DNA of 64,000 nucleotides from Bacteroidales bacterium UBA1410 (GCA_002305015.1 DBPW01000033.1:40239-104238), one strand, 5' to 3'; shown: positions 16,895-26,795, counted from the first letter of the stretch. Program-made: numbers and translations. Notes: generated by a model from the letters alone, not told the origin.

Positions 16895-17830
16895 ATGCCT
16901 CTAAATTTACCACATAACTTACCTGCGATAGAAATTTTAAGCAAAGAACATATCTTTGTGATGAATGATTTACGTGCTTCTACCCAGGATATTCGCCCGC
17001 TTAAAATCGCGGTTCTCAACTTGATGCCGCTAAAAATAACAACCGAAACCGATTTGATAAGGCTCCTTTCCAATTCTCCATTACAAATAGAGATCGACTT
17101 TGTTCAGCTGGAAACCCATTTTCCGAAAAATACACCTATCGAACATCTCATGGAATTCTATAAACCTTTTTCCTCCATCCAAAATAATTTTTATGACGGA
17201 TTTATTGTTACCGGAGCCCCGGTTGAATTATTGCCATTCGAAAAAGTAAACTACTGGCAAGAACTGACCAATATTTTCAATTGGGCACGAACCCACGTAA
17301 CGTCTACTTTCTACATATGCTGGGCTGCCCAAGCAGCTATGTACCATTTTTACGGAATAAATAAATATCCGTTGGAAAAGAAACTATTTGGCGTATTCAA
17401 ACATAAAATAAACGATCCTTCTTTTCCACTTTTTAGGGGGTTCGATGATGAATTCTATGCTCCTCACAGCCGCCATACCACGGTTTCTCTTGAAGAAATA
17501 AACAAACATCCGAAGTTAACCGTTTTATCGCAATCCGACGAAGCCGGTGTTTATATTGTTTCTTCGCGTGGCGGACGTGAATTTTACGTAACCGGGCATT
17601 CCGAATACTCGCCATTAACTCTACACAACGAATACATGCGCGATGTGAAAAAAGGACTGAAGTCGGTGGAACTTCCCGTAAATTATTACCGAAACAACGA
17701 TCCCTCCCAACCTCCAATTGTATTATGGAGGAGTCATGCCAATTTGTTATTTATCAACTGGCTCAACTATTTTGTTTATCAGGCCACACCTTTTGATATA
17801 AACCAAATTGAGGAGTTGGGAGAGCTATAA
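16895..17830 (+). CDS. metA: Homoserine O-acyltransferase, MetA type
   Basis: A 311-residue MetA family enzyme that acylates homoserine, the entry step of methionine synthesis. Catalytic Cys142 is in YICWAAQAAM; the conserved His and Glu lie in the C-terminal half (FYVTGHSEYSP). Residue 111 is Glu (TGAPVE), where E. coli MetA has Gly. Published structure-function work on MetA links Glu111 to acetyl-CoA use and Gly111 to succinyl-CoA use. I therefore expect an O-acetyltransferase despite the family's usual succinyltransferase label. It is 61 bp downstream of the flavin reductase gene. No SAM or other riboswitch was seen in the gap. Confidence 0.92.
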   Translation: MPLNLPHNLPAIEILSKEHIFVMNDLRASTQDIRPLKIAVLNLMPLKITTETDLIRLLSNSPLQIEIDFVQLETHFPKNTPIEHLMEFYKPFSSIQNNFYDGFIVTGAPVELLPFEKVNYWQELTNIFNWARTHVTSTFYICWAAQAAMYHFYGINKYPLEKKLFGVFKHKINDPSFPLFRGFDDEFYAPHSRHTTVSLEEINKHPKLTVLSQSDEAGVYIVSSRGGREFYVTGHSEYSPLTLHNEYMRDVKKGLKSVELPVNYYRNNDPSQPPIVLWRSHANLLFINWLNYFVYQATPFDINQIEELGEL

Positions 17831-18000
17831 TATTGTTCCTCCTGCCTCTGCCTATAACAAAAGATCTGTTTCTTTCTCCAGAAAGAGAGGCAATGAAAAA
17901 ATACATTCATTTCTGTATCTCAAAAAAAATAGCGAAATTTGAAAATCCTAAAAACATGCTATAAAGAATTATAATTAAATAACATAAAAATCGAAAGTAA

Positions 18001-19656
18001 ATGACTAAAAGTGCTTTACAAATTGCAAGGGCAAGTTATAAGCCCAAAATGCCTGAAGTATTAAAAGGCAACATTCGTATTAAAGAAGGGGCAGCAACCG
18101 AATCAGCTGGCGATCAGGAAGAAATAAAAAAACTATTTCCTAACATTTATGGTTTACCTATCCTCGATTTTGAACCAGATGAAGGTCAGCCGGGGATGAA
18201 TATCCCGATAAATGTCGGAGTGATACTTTCGGGTGGACAAGCACCCGGCGGACATAATGTAATAGCCGGAATTTATGATGGGATTAAACGTCTACATTCC
18301 GAAAGCCGTCTCTACGGTTTTATTTTGGGACCTTCCGGATTAATCAATCATGAATACAAAGAATTAACAGGCGATATTATTGATGAATACCGAAATACCG
18401 GAGGTTTCGATATTATTGGTTCCGGACGCACCAAATTGGAAACCAAAGAACAATTTGACAAAGGATTGGAAATCCTAAAAAAACTGAATATAAAAGCTCT
18501 GGTTATTATCGGTGGAGACGATTCAAATACCAATGCATGCGTCCTAGCAGAATACTACCAATCGATTAATGCCGGTGTTCAGGTAATCGGGTGTCCCAAG
18601 ACGATTGATGGCGATTTAAAAAACAAACAAATCGAAACATCTTTCGGATTTGATACTGCATGCAAAGTTTATTCCGAACTTATCGGTAATATTGAACGCG
18701 ATTGCAATTCATCACGCAAATACTGGCACTTCATAAAGGTGATGGGGCGCTCAGCATCTCATATCGCTCTGGAATGCGCATTACAAACCCATCCCAATAT
18801 CTGCATTATTTCTGAAGAGATTGAAACAAAAAAATGGTCTCTCGACGATATTGTTGAATACATTGCAGGTATTATAGCAAACCGTGCAGAACAAGGACTT
18901 AACTTCGGAACAATCATCATACCTGAAGGATTAATCGAATTTATCCCGGCAATAAAAAAACTCATTGAAGAACTGAACGATTTTTTTGCTCACTCATCCG
19001 ATGAGTTTAATTTGGTTCGTCGCTCGCAACAGCGCGACTATATAATCAGCAAACTTTCTCCGGAAAACGCCAAAATATATGCAAGCCTCCCTGAAAAAGT
19101 AGCGAAACAGTTAGCACTCGATCGCGATCCTCACGGAAATGTGCAAGTTTCTATGATTCAGACCGAAGAATTGTTGTCACAAATGGTTGCAAAAAAGCTT
19201 GATGAATGGACGAAAGATGGAAAATACAAAGGAAAATTCTCGCCTGTTCATCATTTCTTTGGCTACGAAGGTCGCTCAGCTGCACCATCAAACTACGATG
19301 CCGATTATTGTTATTCATTAGGCTACACCGCTTCCATGCTTATTGCCGGAGGAAAAACAGGCTATATGGCATCCGTGCGCAATACTACAGCTCCTGCCGA
19401 CAAATGGATAGCCGGCGGAATCCCCATTACAATGATGATGAACATGGAACGTCGTAGCGGAAAAATGAAACCGGTTATTAGAAAAGCATTGGTAGAGTTG
19501 GAAGGTGCCCCATTCCGATATTTCAAAAGCCAACGGGAAAAATGGGCTATCGAAACAGATTATGTTTATCCCGGTCCCATTCAATATTTCGGTCCTGTTG
19601 AAGTTTGTGATCAACCTACAAAAACACTATTATTGGAACAAAAAGGAATCCAATGA
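18001..19656 (+). CDS. pfp: Diphosphate-fructose-6-phosphate 1-phosphotransferase (long PPi-PFK)
   Basis: A 551-residue phosphofructokinase of the long PfpB-like type. It contains VILSGGQAPGGHNVIAG (about residues 76-92), GGDDSNTNA with the second Asp typical of PPi-dependent enzymes (ATP enzymes have GGDGS), and PKTIDGDLKN in place of PGTIDND. It uses pyrophosphate and works reversibly in glycolysis or gluconeogenesis. Another, ATP-type PFK lies at 57503-58486. The gene is monocistronic, with a strong bidirectional terminator after its stop. The 170-bp upstream gap has only a weak -7 candidate near 17931. Confidence 0.93.
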   Translation: MTKSALQIARASYKPKMPEVLKGNIRIKEGAATESAGDQEEIKKLFPNIYGLPILDFEPDEGQPGMNIPINVGVILSGGQAPGGHNVIAGIYDGIKRLHSESRLYGFILGPSGLINHEYKELTGDIIDEYRNTGGFDIIGSGRTKLETKEQFDKGLEILKKLNIKALVIIGGDDSNTNACVLAEYYQSINAGVQVIGCPKTIDGDLKNKQIETSFGFDTACKVYSELIGNIERDCNSSRKYWHFIKVMGRSASHIALECALQTHPNICIISEEIETKKWSLDDIVEYIAGIIANRAEQGLNFGTIIIPEGLIEFIPAIKKLIEELNDFFAHSSDEFNLVRRSQQRDYIISKLSPENAKIYASLPEKVAKQLALDRDPHGNVQVSMIQTEELLSQMVAKKLDEWTKDGKYKGKFSPVHHFFGYEGRSAAPSNYDADYCYSLGYTASMLIAGGKTGYMASVRNTTAPADKWIAGGIPITMMMNMERRSGKMKPVIRKALVELEGAPFRYFKSQREKWAIETDYVYPGPIQYFGPVEVCDQPTKTLLLEQKGIQ

Positions 19657-19668
19657 CATAGTATAACG

Positions 19669-19700
19669 AAAAAAGCGGGATTGAATTTCCCGCTTTTTTT
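19669..19700. terminator. Bidirectional intrinsic terminator
   Basis: Stem GCGGGA (19675-19680) / TCCCGC (19688-19693), 7-nt loop, flanked by A6 on the left and T7 on the right. It serves the convergent pfp (plus) and ppiD-like (minus) genes. Confidence 0.85.
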
Positions 19701-19727
19701 ATTATATAACATTACCGCAAAATAATA

Positions 19728-21863
19728 CTAATAAAAACGATATCGATAATCTTTTACTGCCAGTTTATCTTTCAAAACTTCCATCGACTGCATCTGTAAG
19801 CGATAAGCGATTTCACCCTGTATTTTGTTTTTTTGCATCTTAGGAACGAAAGTTTCTGTGCCCTGCGTACGATTATCCACATTGACAACAAATACACCCA
19901 TATTCCCTTTCGCCGGCCCCATTAGTTTATTAAGCGGGGCAAAAGCCGAATAAGCATTTAATACAGGTTCGAAACCTAAGCCGGCAATATTACGGGTATT
20001 AAAGTTAACGAACCTTACCGTATCGGGTCGTGTATTCATTTCCTCGGCATAATCAGCTAAAGAAGACAAATTTTTAGATTTCAATTCAGTAATAATTTTT
20101 TCTGCTTTTTTATCACGCACAAGTTGATTCCGAATCACCGTTGCCACCTCCGACAAAGGAGCTGTTCCTGCCGGAATAACATTATCCAATCGCGCTACAA
20201 TTCGTAAATTTGTCAAATCAAACTTTTTAACGGCACCTTTCTCTTTTTCGTTAAATGCCCACTGAATTACATTACGCGAACCGGGTATTTGAGCAATGGA
20301 AAAATCGGTTGACGAAATTGTGTAATTAGGAACAACAGCATATCCTTTCTGTTTCGCCAATTCGGTAAATTTTTTGCCGACATCCGGAAGGGATAAAAAT
20401 TGATTCAATTCATTATCCACATTGTTGGATGTTCGTTCGCTTACCACCACAGGCATATTAATCACCGCCAATTTATACTTTGTTACCGGTTTTGTTTTCT
20501 CTTCCACTTGCACAATAATAGACTGACCAGGAACCGATATCTTTCTCACTTCTCCTACCGGCATGGAAAAAATCGTTTGAACAAAATCATTCCCAACAGA
20601 AGCGATATCGATTTCTCTTACCCATCCGGCATCGCCTCCATTAGATTGGGGATTCAATTCGTTTGCTACTTGAGCGAAAGGTTTTCCACCTTTAATCACC
20701 GTGAAGACACTATCTACGAAATGCCTTACCAACGAATCTTGTTCACTTGCACCTGACGTAGGCACAACAATCATCCGTAGACGAACCGAATCGGGGGCAA
20801 CAATTTTATCGATCAGTTTATAAATCTGAAAGGAATTTCCTTCGCGAACCGGACCGTACATATCCCCGATATTTGCTGAAGAAACAAAAGAAAGTTGACT
20901 CTCTGTCAATTCATTGGCGGCTAAATATACATCGCGGTAAGGAGTTTCGGAATAATCGGCAACCACCGCAGATGGATTGGTCGACTCGGCAAGTTTTTTT
21001 GCTGCTTCCATTGCCTGAGCTTCGACTTCTGCAAAATCCTCATCACTCGGCGCTATTTCACGAATAAAATATGTAATCTTTGCAATAGGAGAATTCAATT
21101 TGAAATTCTTCTTGTGTTTCTCATAAAATGCACGTATTTCACTATCCTCAACCTTTACTAACGTATCGGGAATGGTATAATAGTTCTGTACAACATACGT
21201 TAAATCGGCATTTTGTTGCGATAAATCAAATGAAGTTTTAGCCTCCATATCATTTACCATGACTGCACTAGACAAAAGTGTTCGATATTTTTCTTCCAAA
21301 CGTTGATATTTGATCAAATTCTCGATAAACAGCCACATCGACTTATATTGTTGAACAAGCGCTCTTTCTTCAGGTTTAAGTGACTCCGGAGGAGTATTAA
21401 TGGCCGTAAAAAAATTTGTCAAGGCTTCTCTGTCATAAATTCCCGTTTTAGGATCAACAAAAAGGGGTAATTGTTGAAGAAGAGGAGATATGTTTTCACC
21501 ATGCACAAGGTCGTTTATTTCTTCTTTCGAAACCGTTAACCCAAGCTTTTTGGCCTGATTATCCAAGATGAATTCTTTAACCATCTGCTGGTAAACCAAC
21601 TCCTTAATTTGAAGAGAGGCATTTTCATCCAACGAACTCTCACCGCTCATCAATTTTTGAAAATTTTCCCACTCCGTTACACGGGTAAAATATTCTTCAG
21701 TCGAAATAACTTTCCCGTTGACTTCAAAAACCTTATCTTGAGATTTACGGAAAAGAGTACTCCCCGAGGTCAAAAGATCTCCCAATATAAACGCCAACAA
21801 CGCGATACCGATGACCGCAATAAGAAATCCTGCTTTATTCCTAATTTTTTGTAAAGTAGCCAT
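19728..21863 (-). CDS. PpiD/SurA-like periplasmic peptidyl-prolyl isomerase
   Basis: A 711-residue inner-membrane-anchored foldase. One N-terminal membrane helix (about 12-32: GFLIAVIGIALLAFILGDLL) is followed by a SurA_N-type chaperone domain (about 40-200). A parvulin/PPIC rotamase domain lies around 340-450 (VPTSGASEQDSLVRHFVDSV, GGDAGWVREIDIASVGNDF, GEVRKISVPGQSIIVQV). A second, degenerate rotamase-like region reaches the C-terminus. It probably assists folding of outer-membrane proteins. It follows the envelope cluster (GldE-like, LptC, TPR, OM protein) but has its own -7 candidate. Confidence 0.88.
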   Translation of the reverse strand: MATLQKIRNKAGFLIAVIGIALLAFILGDLLTSGSTLFRKSQDKVFEVNGKVISTEEYFTRVTEWENFQKLMSGESSLDENASLQIKELVYQQMVKEFILDNQAKKLGLTVSKEEINDLVHGENISPLLQQLPLFVDPKTGIYDREALTNFFTAINTPPESLKPEERALVQQYKSMWLFIENLIKYQRLEEKYRTLLSSAVMVNDMEAKTSFDLSQQNADLTYVVQNYYTIPDTLVKVEDSEIRAFYEKHKKNFKLNSPIAKITYFIREIAPSDEDFAEVEAQAMEAAKKLAESTNPSAVVADYSETPYRDVYLAANELTESQLSFVSSANIGDMYGPVREGNSFQIYKLIDKIVAPDSVRLRMIVVPTSGASEQDSLVRHFVDSVFTVIKGGKPFAQVANELNPQSNGGDAGWVREIDIASVGNDFVQTIFSMPVGEVRKISVPGQSIIVQVEEKTKPVTKYKLAVINMPVVVSERTSNNVDNELNQFLSLPDVGKKFTELAKQKGYAVVPNYTISSTDFSIAQIPGSRNVIQWAFNEKEKGAVKKFDLTNLRIVARLDNVIPAGTAPLSEVATVIRNQLVRDKKAEKIITELKSKNLSSLADYAEEMNTRPDTVRFVNFNTRNIAGLGFEPVLNAYSAFAPLNKLMGPAKGNMGVFVVNVDNRTQGTETFVPKMQKNKIQGEIAYRLQMQSMEVLKDKLAVKDYRYRFY

Positions 21864-21932
21864 TTATGCTAATCAATATTTAATAGATTTGATTATTAAA
21901 AAATTTTCTTTCCAACAAGGGCACGAAGTTAG

Positions 21933-21940
21933 CAAAAATA
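21933..21940 (-). promoter_or_regulatory. -7 candidate of the PpiD-like gene
   Basis: Plus-strand CAAAAATA is TATTTTTG on the minus strand, about 70 nt before the start. No matching -33 was found, so the call is tentative. Confidence 0.35.
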
Positions 21941-21961
21941 AAAGAGATATTCCCTCTTTTT
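21940..21961 (-). terminator. Weak AU-rich terminator after the GldE-like gene
   Basis: AAAAGAG / CTCTTTT (21940-21946 and 21954-21960) with a 7-nt loop, followed on the minus strand by an A/T-rich tract ATTTTTG. It directly abuts the -7 candidate of the downstream gene. Confidence 0.4.
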
Positions 21962-21998
21962 AAAAGAAAAGTATTCGTTTTTTAATAGGACACCGTTT

Positions 21999-23291
21999 TC
22001 AATTTTCCGAGACGTTGTTTTCAATCAGTCTTACCACCTCGATTTTTCGTGCTGAAACTTTTAATATTTTAAAAGTAAACTTTCCAATATCGACCGTTTC
22101 ATATGTTTTCGGGAAACGCTGAGTATAATGCAATATTAGTCCTGCAACAGTGGAATAATCTTCTGATTCGGGTAAATTTAAGCCAAACATCTCGTTGAGT
22201 TGATCGATCTCCATTCTTCCGGAAATCACATATTCATTTTCATTTTCTTGTTTCGCGAATCGCGACTCTATATCATATTCGTCTTCGATATCTCCAAATA
22301 TCTCTTCTACAAGATCTTCTAACGTTACTATCCCGGATGTCCCTCCAAATTCATCAACTACCACCGCTATATTTTTATGTTCCTGCATAAGTTCATTCAT
22401 AAGCTTAGATGCAGGCATACTTTCGGGGACAAAGGAAACCGGAGCTATCTTCTTTGTCCAATCAGTCGGATTATCAAACATTTCCCAAATATGAATATAG
22501 CCAATGATGTTATCGATATTATCTTCATATACCAAAATACGCGATAATCCTGTTTCTATAAATTTTTCTTTCAACGCATTTATATCAGTATCTCTACTAA
22601 CCGCAACAATTTCCGCACGAGGAACCATGCAATCCTTTATTTTAAGAGTAGAGAAATCGAGTGCATTCCTAAATATTTTCACCTCTGCATCCACATCTGC
22701 TTCATCCGGCATTTCATCAATACTCTGTTTTACATACAAATCCAAATCGCTTCTATCCAGCATTTTTTCCTCAGACATAGCGGTTTTACATCCGAATATG
22801 CCCAAAAAAAAGCGAGCAATCGCAACTAATAATTTCGTTATAGGGTAAAGCAGTACATAAAAAAAGAAAGCCGGAATAGCCAAAATTTTCACCCAAAGAT
22901 CGGGATTTTTCCCAAAAAAAGCCCGTGGAAAAAACTCTCCCGTAAATAAAATAATAAGGGTAGATGTTAGAATTAAAATCAGATAATTAAAAACAGGCAA
23001 TCGGGTTATGTGCTTTTCTACCAATGGGTAAAAAATTAAAAGAGTAAAAAAAACGAATAGAACCAAGGCTAAGAGATTCCCCACCGATAAAACGGCCAAG
23101 AATTGTCGTGGATGCCCATAAATAGTATTGCGAATATAATTAAAAGGACCCTTACTTTTATGATCAAGCGCATAACGAAGTTTATCGGATGAAACAAACG
23201 CTACTTCCATGCCCGAGAAAAAAGCGGACAAAGCGAGAAAAACAACCCACCAAACTATTGTTGCTGATGAAACCATGTTATTCTGTGACAA
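21999..23291 (-). CDS. CNNM/CBS/CorC-domain membrane protein, GldE-like
   Basis: A 430-residue HlyC/CorC family protein. The N-terminal CNNM membrane domain (about 10-190) has several helices (VWWVVFLALSAFFSGMEVAFVSSDKLR, FLAVLSVGNLLALVLFVFFTLLIFY, YLILILTSTLIILFTGEFFPRAFF). A CBS pair follows (about 215-330: CMVPRAEIVAVSRDTDINALK, AVVVDEFGGTSGIVTLEDLVEEIFGDI) and then a C-terminal CorC_HlyC domain. Family members affect divalent cation efflux. In Bacteroidetes the paralogue GldE is linked to gliding or T9SS, but that role is not testable here. It overlaps the lptC gene by 14 bp. Confidence 0.85.
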   Translation of the reverse strand: MSQNNMVSSATIVWWVVFLALSAFFSGMEVAFVSSDKLRYALDHKSKGPFNYIRNTIYGHPRQFLAVLSVGNLLALVLFVFFTLLIFYPLVEKHITRLPVFNYLILILTSTLIILFTGEFFPRAFFGKNPDLWVKILAIPAFFFYVLLYPITKLLVAIARFFLGIFGCKTAMSEEKMLDRSDLDLYVKQSIDEMPDEADVDAEVKIFRNALDFSTLKIKDCMVPRAEIVAVSRDTDINALKEKFIETGLSRILVYEDNIDNIIGYIHIWEMFDNPTDWTKKIAPVSFVPESMPASKLMNELMQEHKNIAVVVDEFGGTSGIVTLEDLVEEIFGDIEDEYDIESRFAKQENENEYVISGRMEIDQLNEMFGLNLPESEDYSTVAGLILHYTQRFPKTYETVDIGKFTFKILKVSARKIEVVRLIENNVSEN

Positions 23292-23922
23292 TATGGGTAT
23301 TATTGTTCTGTAGTGTATCAGGATTTACAGGATTTTCATGGAATGGAATGCGCCCCTCATGCGGATTAAATATCCGGTATTCCGTCATTTCTTGATTCGA
23401 TTCAAATCCATATCCTTTCAATTCGGTTTCTCCTTTTTGTATTTCTATAAATTTATCGGAGTAAATGCGTTGCTTACGTTGATCCCAAAAAAGCTCATCA
23501 CTCAAAAACTTTTCCCCCTTCATGTTTTGTGCATGTACATTACCTTTTAGCCTCCATAACCGTTTATTGACATAATTCCACGCTGTATCTGCATAAATAA
23601 CAGCTTCAATATGAAATAGAGAATCAAAACGCTCCAGATAAATACCTTCCGGGAAAAACCAATAAGGCTCTTTTGCTCGATCAAAAACCTGCCACTTTTT
23701 TGCTACCAACTTATAACGAGTAACCCCTGAATCAGAAATCAGGGTAACGACACTATCGGTAGTCATCGTGGGAACGATGTCTGGATTAAATACGATATCG
23801 ACCAAATCTTCCGTTTTGTTCTGACACGATCCGACAAAAAGCAACATAACAACTGCTATAAAAACAGTTGCTATGTGCCAAATTTTTTTATTATTATTTC
23901 GCTTGTCAAACAATATTGTCAC
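23278..23922 (-). CDS. lptC: LPS-export protein LptC-like, periplasmic
   Basis: A 214-residue protein with one N-terminal membrane helix (about 16-33: IATVFIAVVMLLFVGSCQN) that also contains a plausible lipobox (VGSC). The beta-jellyroll LptC domain includes TTDSVVTLISDSGVTRYKLVAKKWQVFDRAKEPYWF-type strands and SDELFWDQRKQRIYSDKFIEI, GYGFESNQEMTEYRIFNPHEG. LptC links the inner-membrane LptBFG extractor to the periplasmic LptA bridge. It sits 17 bp after the TPR gene stop and overlaps the GldE-like gene. Confidence 0.85.
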   Translation of the reverse strand: MTILFDKRNNNKKIWHIATVFIAVVMLLFVGSCQNKTEDLVDIVFNPDIVPTMTTDSVVTLISDSGVTRYKLVAKKWQVFDRAKEPYWFFPEGIYLERFDSLFHIEAVIYADTAWNYVNKRLWRLKGNVHAQNMKGEKFLSDELFWDQRKQRIYSDKFIEIQKGETELKGYGFESNQEMTEYRIFNPHEGRIPFHENPVNPDTLQNNNTHIVTE

Positions 23923-23939
23923 CTCATTAAGTAAAAAAG

Positions 23940-25304
23940 TTATTTAAGTCTGACTATCGTATTTTCGCCAATCCAGCCCGGGATATAAACAGAATCTCCT
24001 TCTTTGATACCCATCATAAAGGCAGATTCGGTATCCATAAAGTAGGCAGAATATTTGTTGATCAACTCGTTGGCCTCTGCAGCCACGCTTGGATCAACAG
24101 ATTTAGCTTTTAGCAATTTATCTACTGCTGCACAATATACCAAACCACGTTTTTCGGGTTCCTGAAAAATGTTTGCAGCAGTCGCAGCATACATTTGTGC
24201 AATAAGAATATAATTTTTACCGTTATTCGGGTCATATTCCAACGATTTGTAGGCCACTTGTCGTGCTTTGGTATAATTTCCTTGAGAAGACAGAATTGTA
24301 GCTAAAGCATACAAATATTCGGAAGCTTTTTTCTTGTCTTCCTCCAGTTTAGCAGCTTCTTCATAATACTTAATTGCCGTATCATAATCTTTGTTCTTCA
24401 AACTGCGGTTTGCTAATCCGATAGCTGCATTCGCCGATGGTTCAAGTTTATATAGGTATTCGGAAGCTGTAAAATAAACATCAGATTCCGTACAACCTAC
24501 GGTCCTTAATGCACCAACTACATTATTCAAGAAATCTTTGTCCATTTTGTTTGGCTCAATTTTGTCTGCATAATACTCTACAAGTGTATCGCAATCGCCT
24601 GCACCACTGCTTACAAAACCTTGAACAATACCCTCTTTAACTGCAGTAAGATAATTAACACTTTCTTCATCGTTTCGTGCCTTAGCATTGGCAATGGCCT
24701 GATCGATATATCCAGTAACCGTAAAATAATCCCGTAGATATTGCTCTTTTTTGGAATTATCTTTAAGGTATTCCGTTAAAGAAGCTACCATAAAATGACC
24801 ATAAGCATCGGGTGGATCCATTTTATCTTTCATTTCGGTAATAGCTTCTTTCAACCATTCATAGATTAATTTGGTATCGGCTTCATCGCCCATCATTTCC
24901 ATATAATCGTATGTCTTATACGCTAAAATTGTACCTTTGGAGTCACCATTACCAAAATATTTCAATCGATTGTCATAAATTTCCAAAACCTTCTCCACAT
25001 AGGCTTTTTTCTTCGCAGGATCTGTTTCTTGAGCATGCAAAAATTTAAAAATACGAGGGCCGTAAATATAGATGTTCTTACTTGACGCAGGACAGTTTTC
25101 ATAAACATATTCCCACGGCTTTACGGCATCTTTGTATGATTCAGCTTTTGCTGCCGTTGACATAAGACTTAAGTTCACCCGACAATTCACACTATCCTCA
25201 CCATGTCCAAACGGCGCTTTAACAGGATCATAACCTGCTTTTTGCGCTTTAATCCCCATTATTGTTGCTAAAGCAAGAAAACCGGATAATACTATTTTTT
25301 TCAT
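23940..25304 (-). CDS. Secreted tetratricopeptide-repeat protein
   Basis: A 454-residue protein with a signal peptide (MKKIVLSGFLALATIMGIKAQ). Helical repeats run throughout, with clear TPR units near 320-410 (AAIGLANRSLKNKDYDTAIKYYEEAAKLEE, ASEYLYALATILSSQGNYTKARQVAYKSLEYDPNN, KNYILIAQMYAATAANIF). The function is not known. Its position between an outer-membrane protein gene and lptC suggests envelope assembly. The gap to the upstream OM-protein gene is 106 bp with no clear promoter, so co-transcription is likely. Confidence 0.8.
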   Translation of the reverse strand: MKKIVLSGFLALATIMGIKAQKAGYDPVKAPFGHGEDSVNCRVNLSLMSTAAKAESYKDAVKPWEYVYENCPASSKNIYIYGPRIFKFLHAQETDPAKKKAYVEKVLEIYDNRLKYFGNGDSKGTILAYKTYDYMEMMGDEADTKLIYEWLKEAITEMKDKMDPPDAYGHFMVASLTEYLKDNSKKEQYLRDYFTVTGYIDQAIANAKARNDEESVNYLTAVKEGIVQGFVSSGAGDCDTLVEYYADKIEPNKMDKDFLNNVVGALRTVGCTESDVYFTASEYLYKLEPSANAAIGLANRSLKNKDYDTAIKYYEEAAKLEEDKKKASEYLYALATILSSQGNYTKARQVAYKSLEYDPNNGKNYILIAQMYAATAANIFQEPEKRGLVYCAAVDKLLKAKSVDPSVAAEANELINKYSAYFMDTESAFMMGIKEGDSVYIPGWIGENTIVRLK

Positions 25305-25410
25305 TTTTATTGATGTTTAAATTAAAATATTTGATCTACCTTTTGGACGATTAACTAAAATAAAAGTTTAATTTTCATGTTTATCATTTCTTCGTAAAAA
25401 ATCACGCTAT

Positions 25411-26733
25411 TCATTCAAACTGACGTTTAAAAAACCAGAATTCATTGATATTCATATTTAATGTGATTTTAAACATCTCTTCCTTTATCATATAGTCTTT
25501 ATCGGGATGAAGCAGCGAATAGCCAAATCCAATATTAAAAAAGGAAACCCGACCACTGTACGTATCCCTAAACGGCAAACCGAAACCGATGTTGATTCCA
25601 TATTCCTTATAGCTGCCGGTTCCTAAATAGGAATTATTTATAGGATTATATACATTTACGTTATTATACGAATTAGCAAAAGAAAAACCTCCTCGAAAAC
25701 GTACCCTGCGAAAAAAATCGCGGCTTAACGGATCGTTCACATACTCAACTCCGGCTCCTATCCTATAGCGGTTATGGAATCGCGTATCCGAATCCATCCC
25801 ATCCAAGGTTGAAGGATATTCCATCCCATCCCACTGCTGAAAGGTACCATCCATTCCTACTAAAAAATTCTGGTTAGAATAAGTCACTCCTATTCCAAAA
25901 GTATTGGGAAAACAAAAAGCTTGCGATTCAAGTGTATCTGTTTTAAGAATTTGTGTTATATTCCCATTACTATCCAATAACCGATCATAAGGATAAATAG
26001 TTGCATCCGCATTTATTTTTGGAGTATATACCAATCCCAACGTCACCGACTGCATTCGGTCAATAGGATATGTCAGCTGAATCCCAACATCATATTTGAT
26101 ATCGCGAATCGAAAATTTAGTGGTTGAAATCCTCGACAAAGTAGTATTGTCTATGGAAGGCAGCTGTTTGTTGTGTTCGATATTCCCAAAAAAATAAGCC
26201 ACATTTACCCCTAAAGATAAATATTTAAAAGGCTCATAAGCTATTCCTCCATATATCTCGCTTAAGCCTCCGGATCCACTATATATTTCACTATAAGCGA
26301 TATCGGATGATGATCGAGCCTGACCAAAACTATAACCGACTTTCGAATAAGGAAGCAATCCGATGCTCGCACCTATTTTCCGCATGAGAGGAAACTGCAT
26401 TGCTATATAATCCAAATTGCCATTATAAAAATTCTGTTTGCCTATTCCATCATTATACGTTGCATAATGAGCCGAAACACCCATATCGAAAATAAAGGTA
26501 AGTGTATCGAGCTTTGAATAGGAAGCTGGATTACCGGGATTAACCTGTTGGCTCCTTCTTAATCCGTAACTAATGCCGCCCATAGTCTCAGAAGCGCCAA
26601 TAGAAGGATCAGACAATAATCCGTAACCATATCGGCCGTAAGGGGAATTAGAACCTACTTGCTGGGCAAGACCGACAAGGGTAACGGTAAAAAAAACTAT
26701 CAATAAAAAGAAACACTTTATCCTTTTTTCCAT
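25411..26733 (-). CDS. Putative outer-membrane beta-barrel protein
   Basis: A 440-residue protein with a signal peptide (FLLIVFFTVTLVGLAQQ, cleavage near residue 24). It starts with the Bacteroidetes-typical NSPYGRYGYGLL and is rich in aromatic and Gly residues with many amphipathic strands (YLSLGVNVAYFFGNIEHN, VTLGLVYTPKINADATIY, KEYGINIGFGLPFRD, FFNIGFGYSLLHPDKDYMI). It resembles FadL/PorV-like barrels, but the specific family is not identified. It heads the envelope operon 25411 to 21999. I recall related Bacteroidales clusters starting with pantothenate kinase coaX; that gene is absent here. Confidence 0.75.
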   Translation of the reverse strand: MEKRIKCFFLLIVFFTVTLVGLAQQVGSNSPYGRYGYGLLSDPSIGASETMGGISYGLRRSQQVNPGNPASYSKLDTLTFIFDMGVSAHYATYNDGIGKQNFYNGNLDYIAMQFPLMRKIGASIGLLPYSKVGYSFGQARSSSDIAYSEIYSGSGGLSEIYGGIAYEPFKYLSLGVNVAYFFGNIEHNKQLPSIDNTTLSRISTTKFSIRDIKYDVGIQLTYPIDRMQSVTLGLVYTPKINADATIYPYDRLLDSNGNITQILKTDTLESQAFCFPNTFGIGVTYSNQNFLVGMDGTFQQWDGMEYPSTLDGMDSDTRFHNRYRIGAGVEYVNDPLSRDFFRRVRFRGGFSFANSYNNVNVYNPINNSYLGTGSYKEYGINIGFGLPFRDTYSGRVSFFNIGFGYSLLHPDKDYMIKEEMFKITLNMNINEFWFFKRQFE

Positions 26734-26795
26734 TCTGTTTCTATCTAATCAACAAACTTTAGTTCTTTAACCTTCACGAGATTGATTTGAAATTG

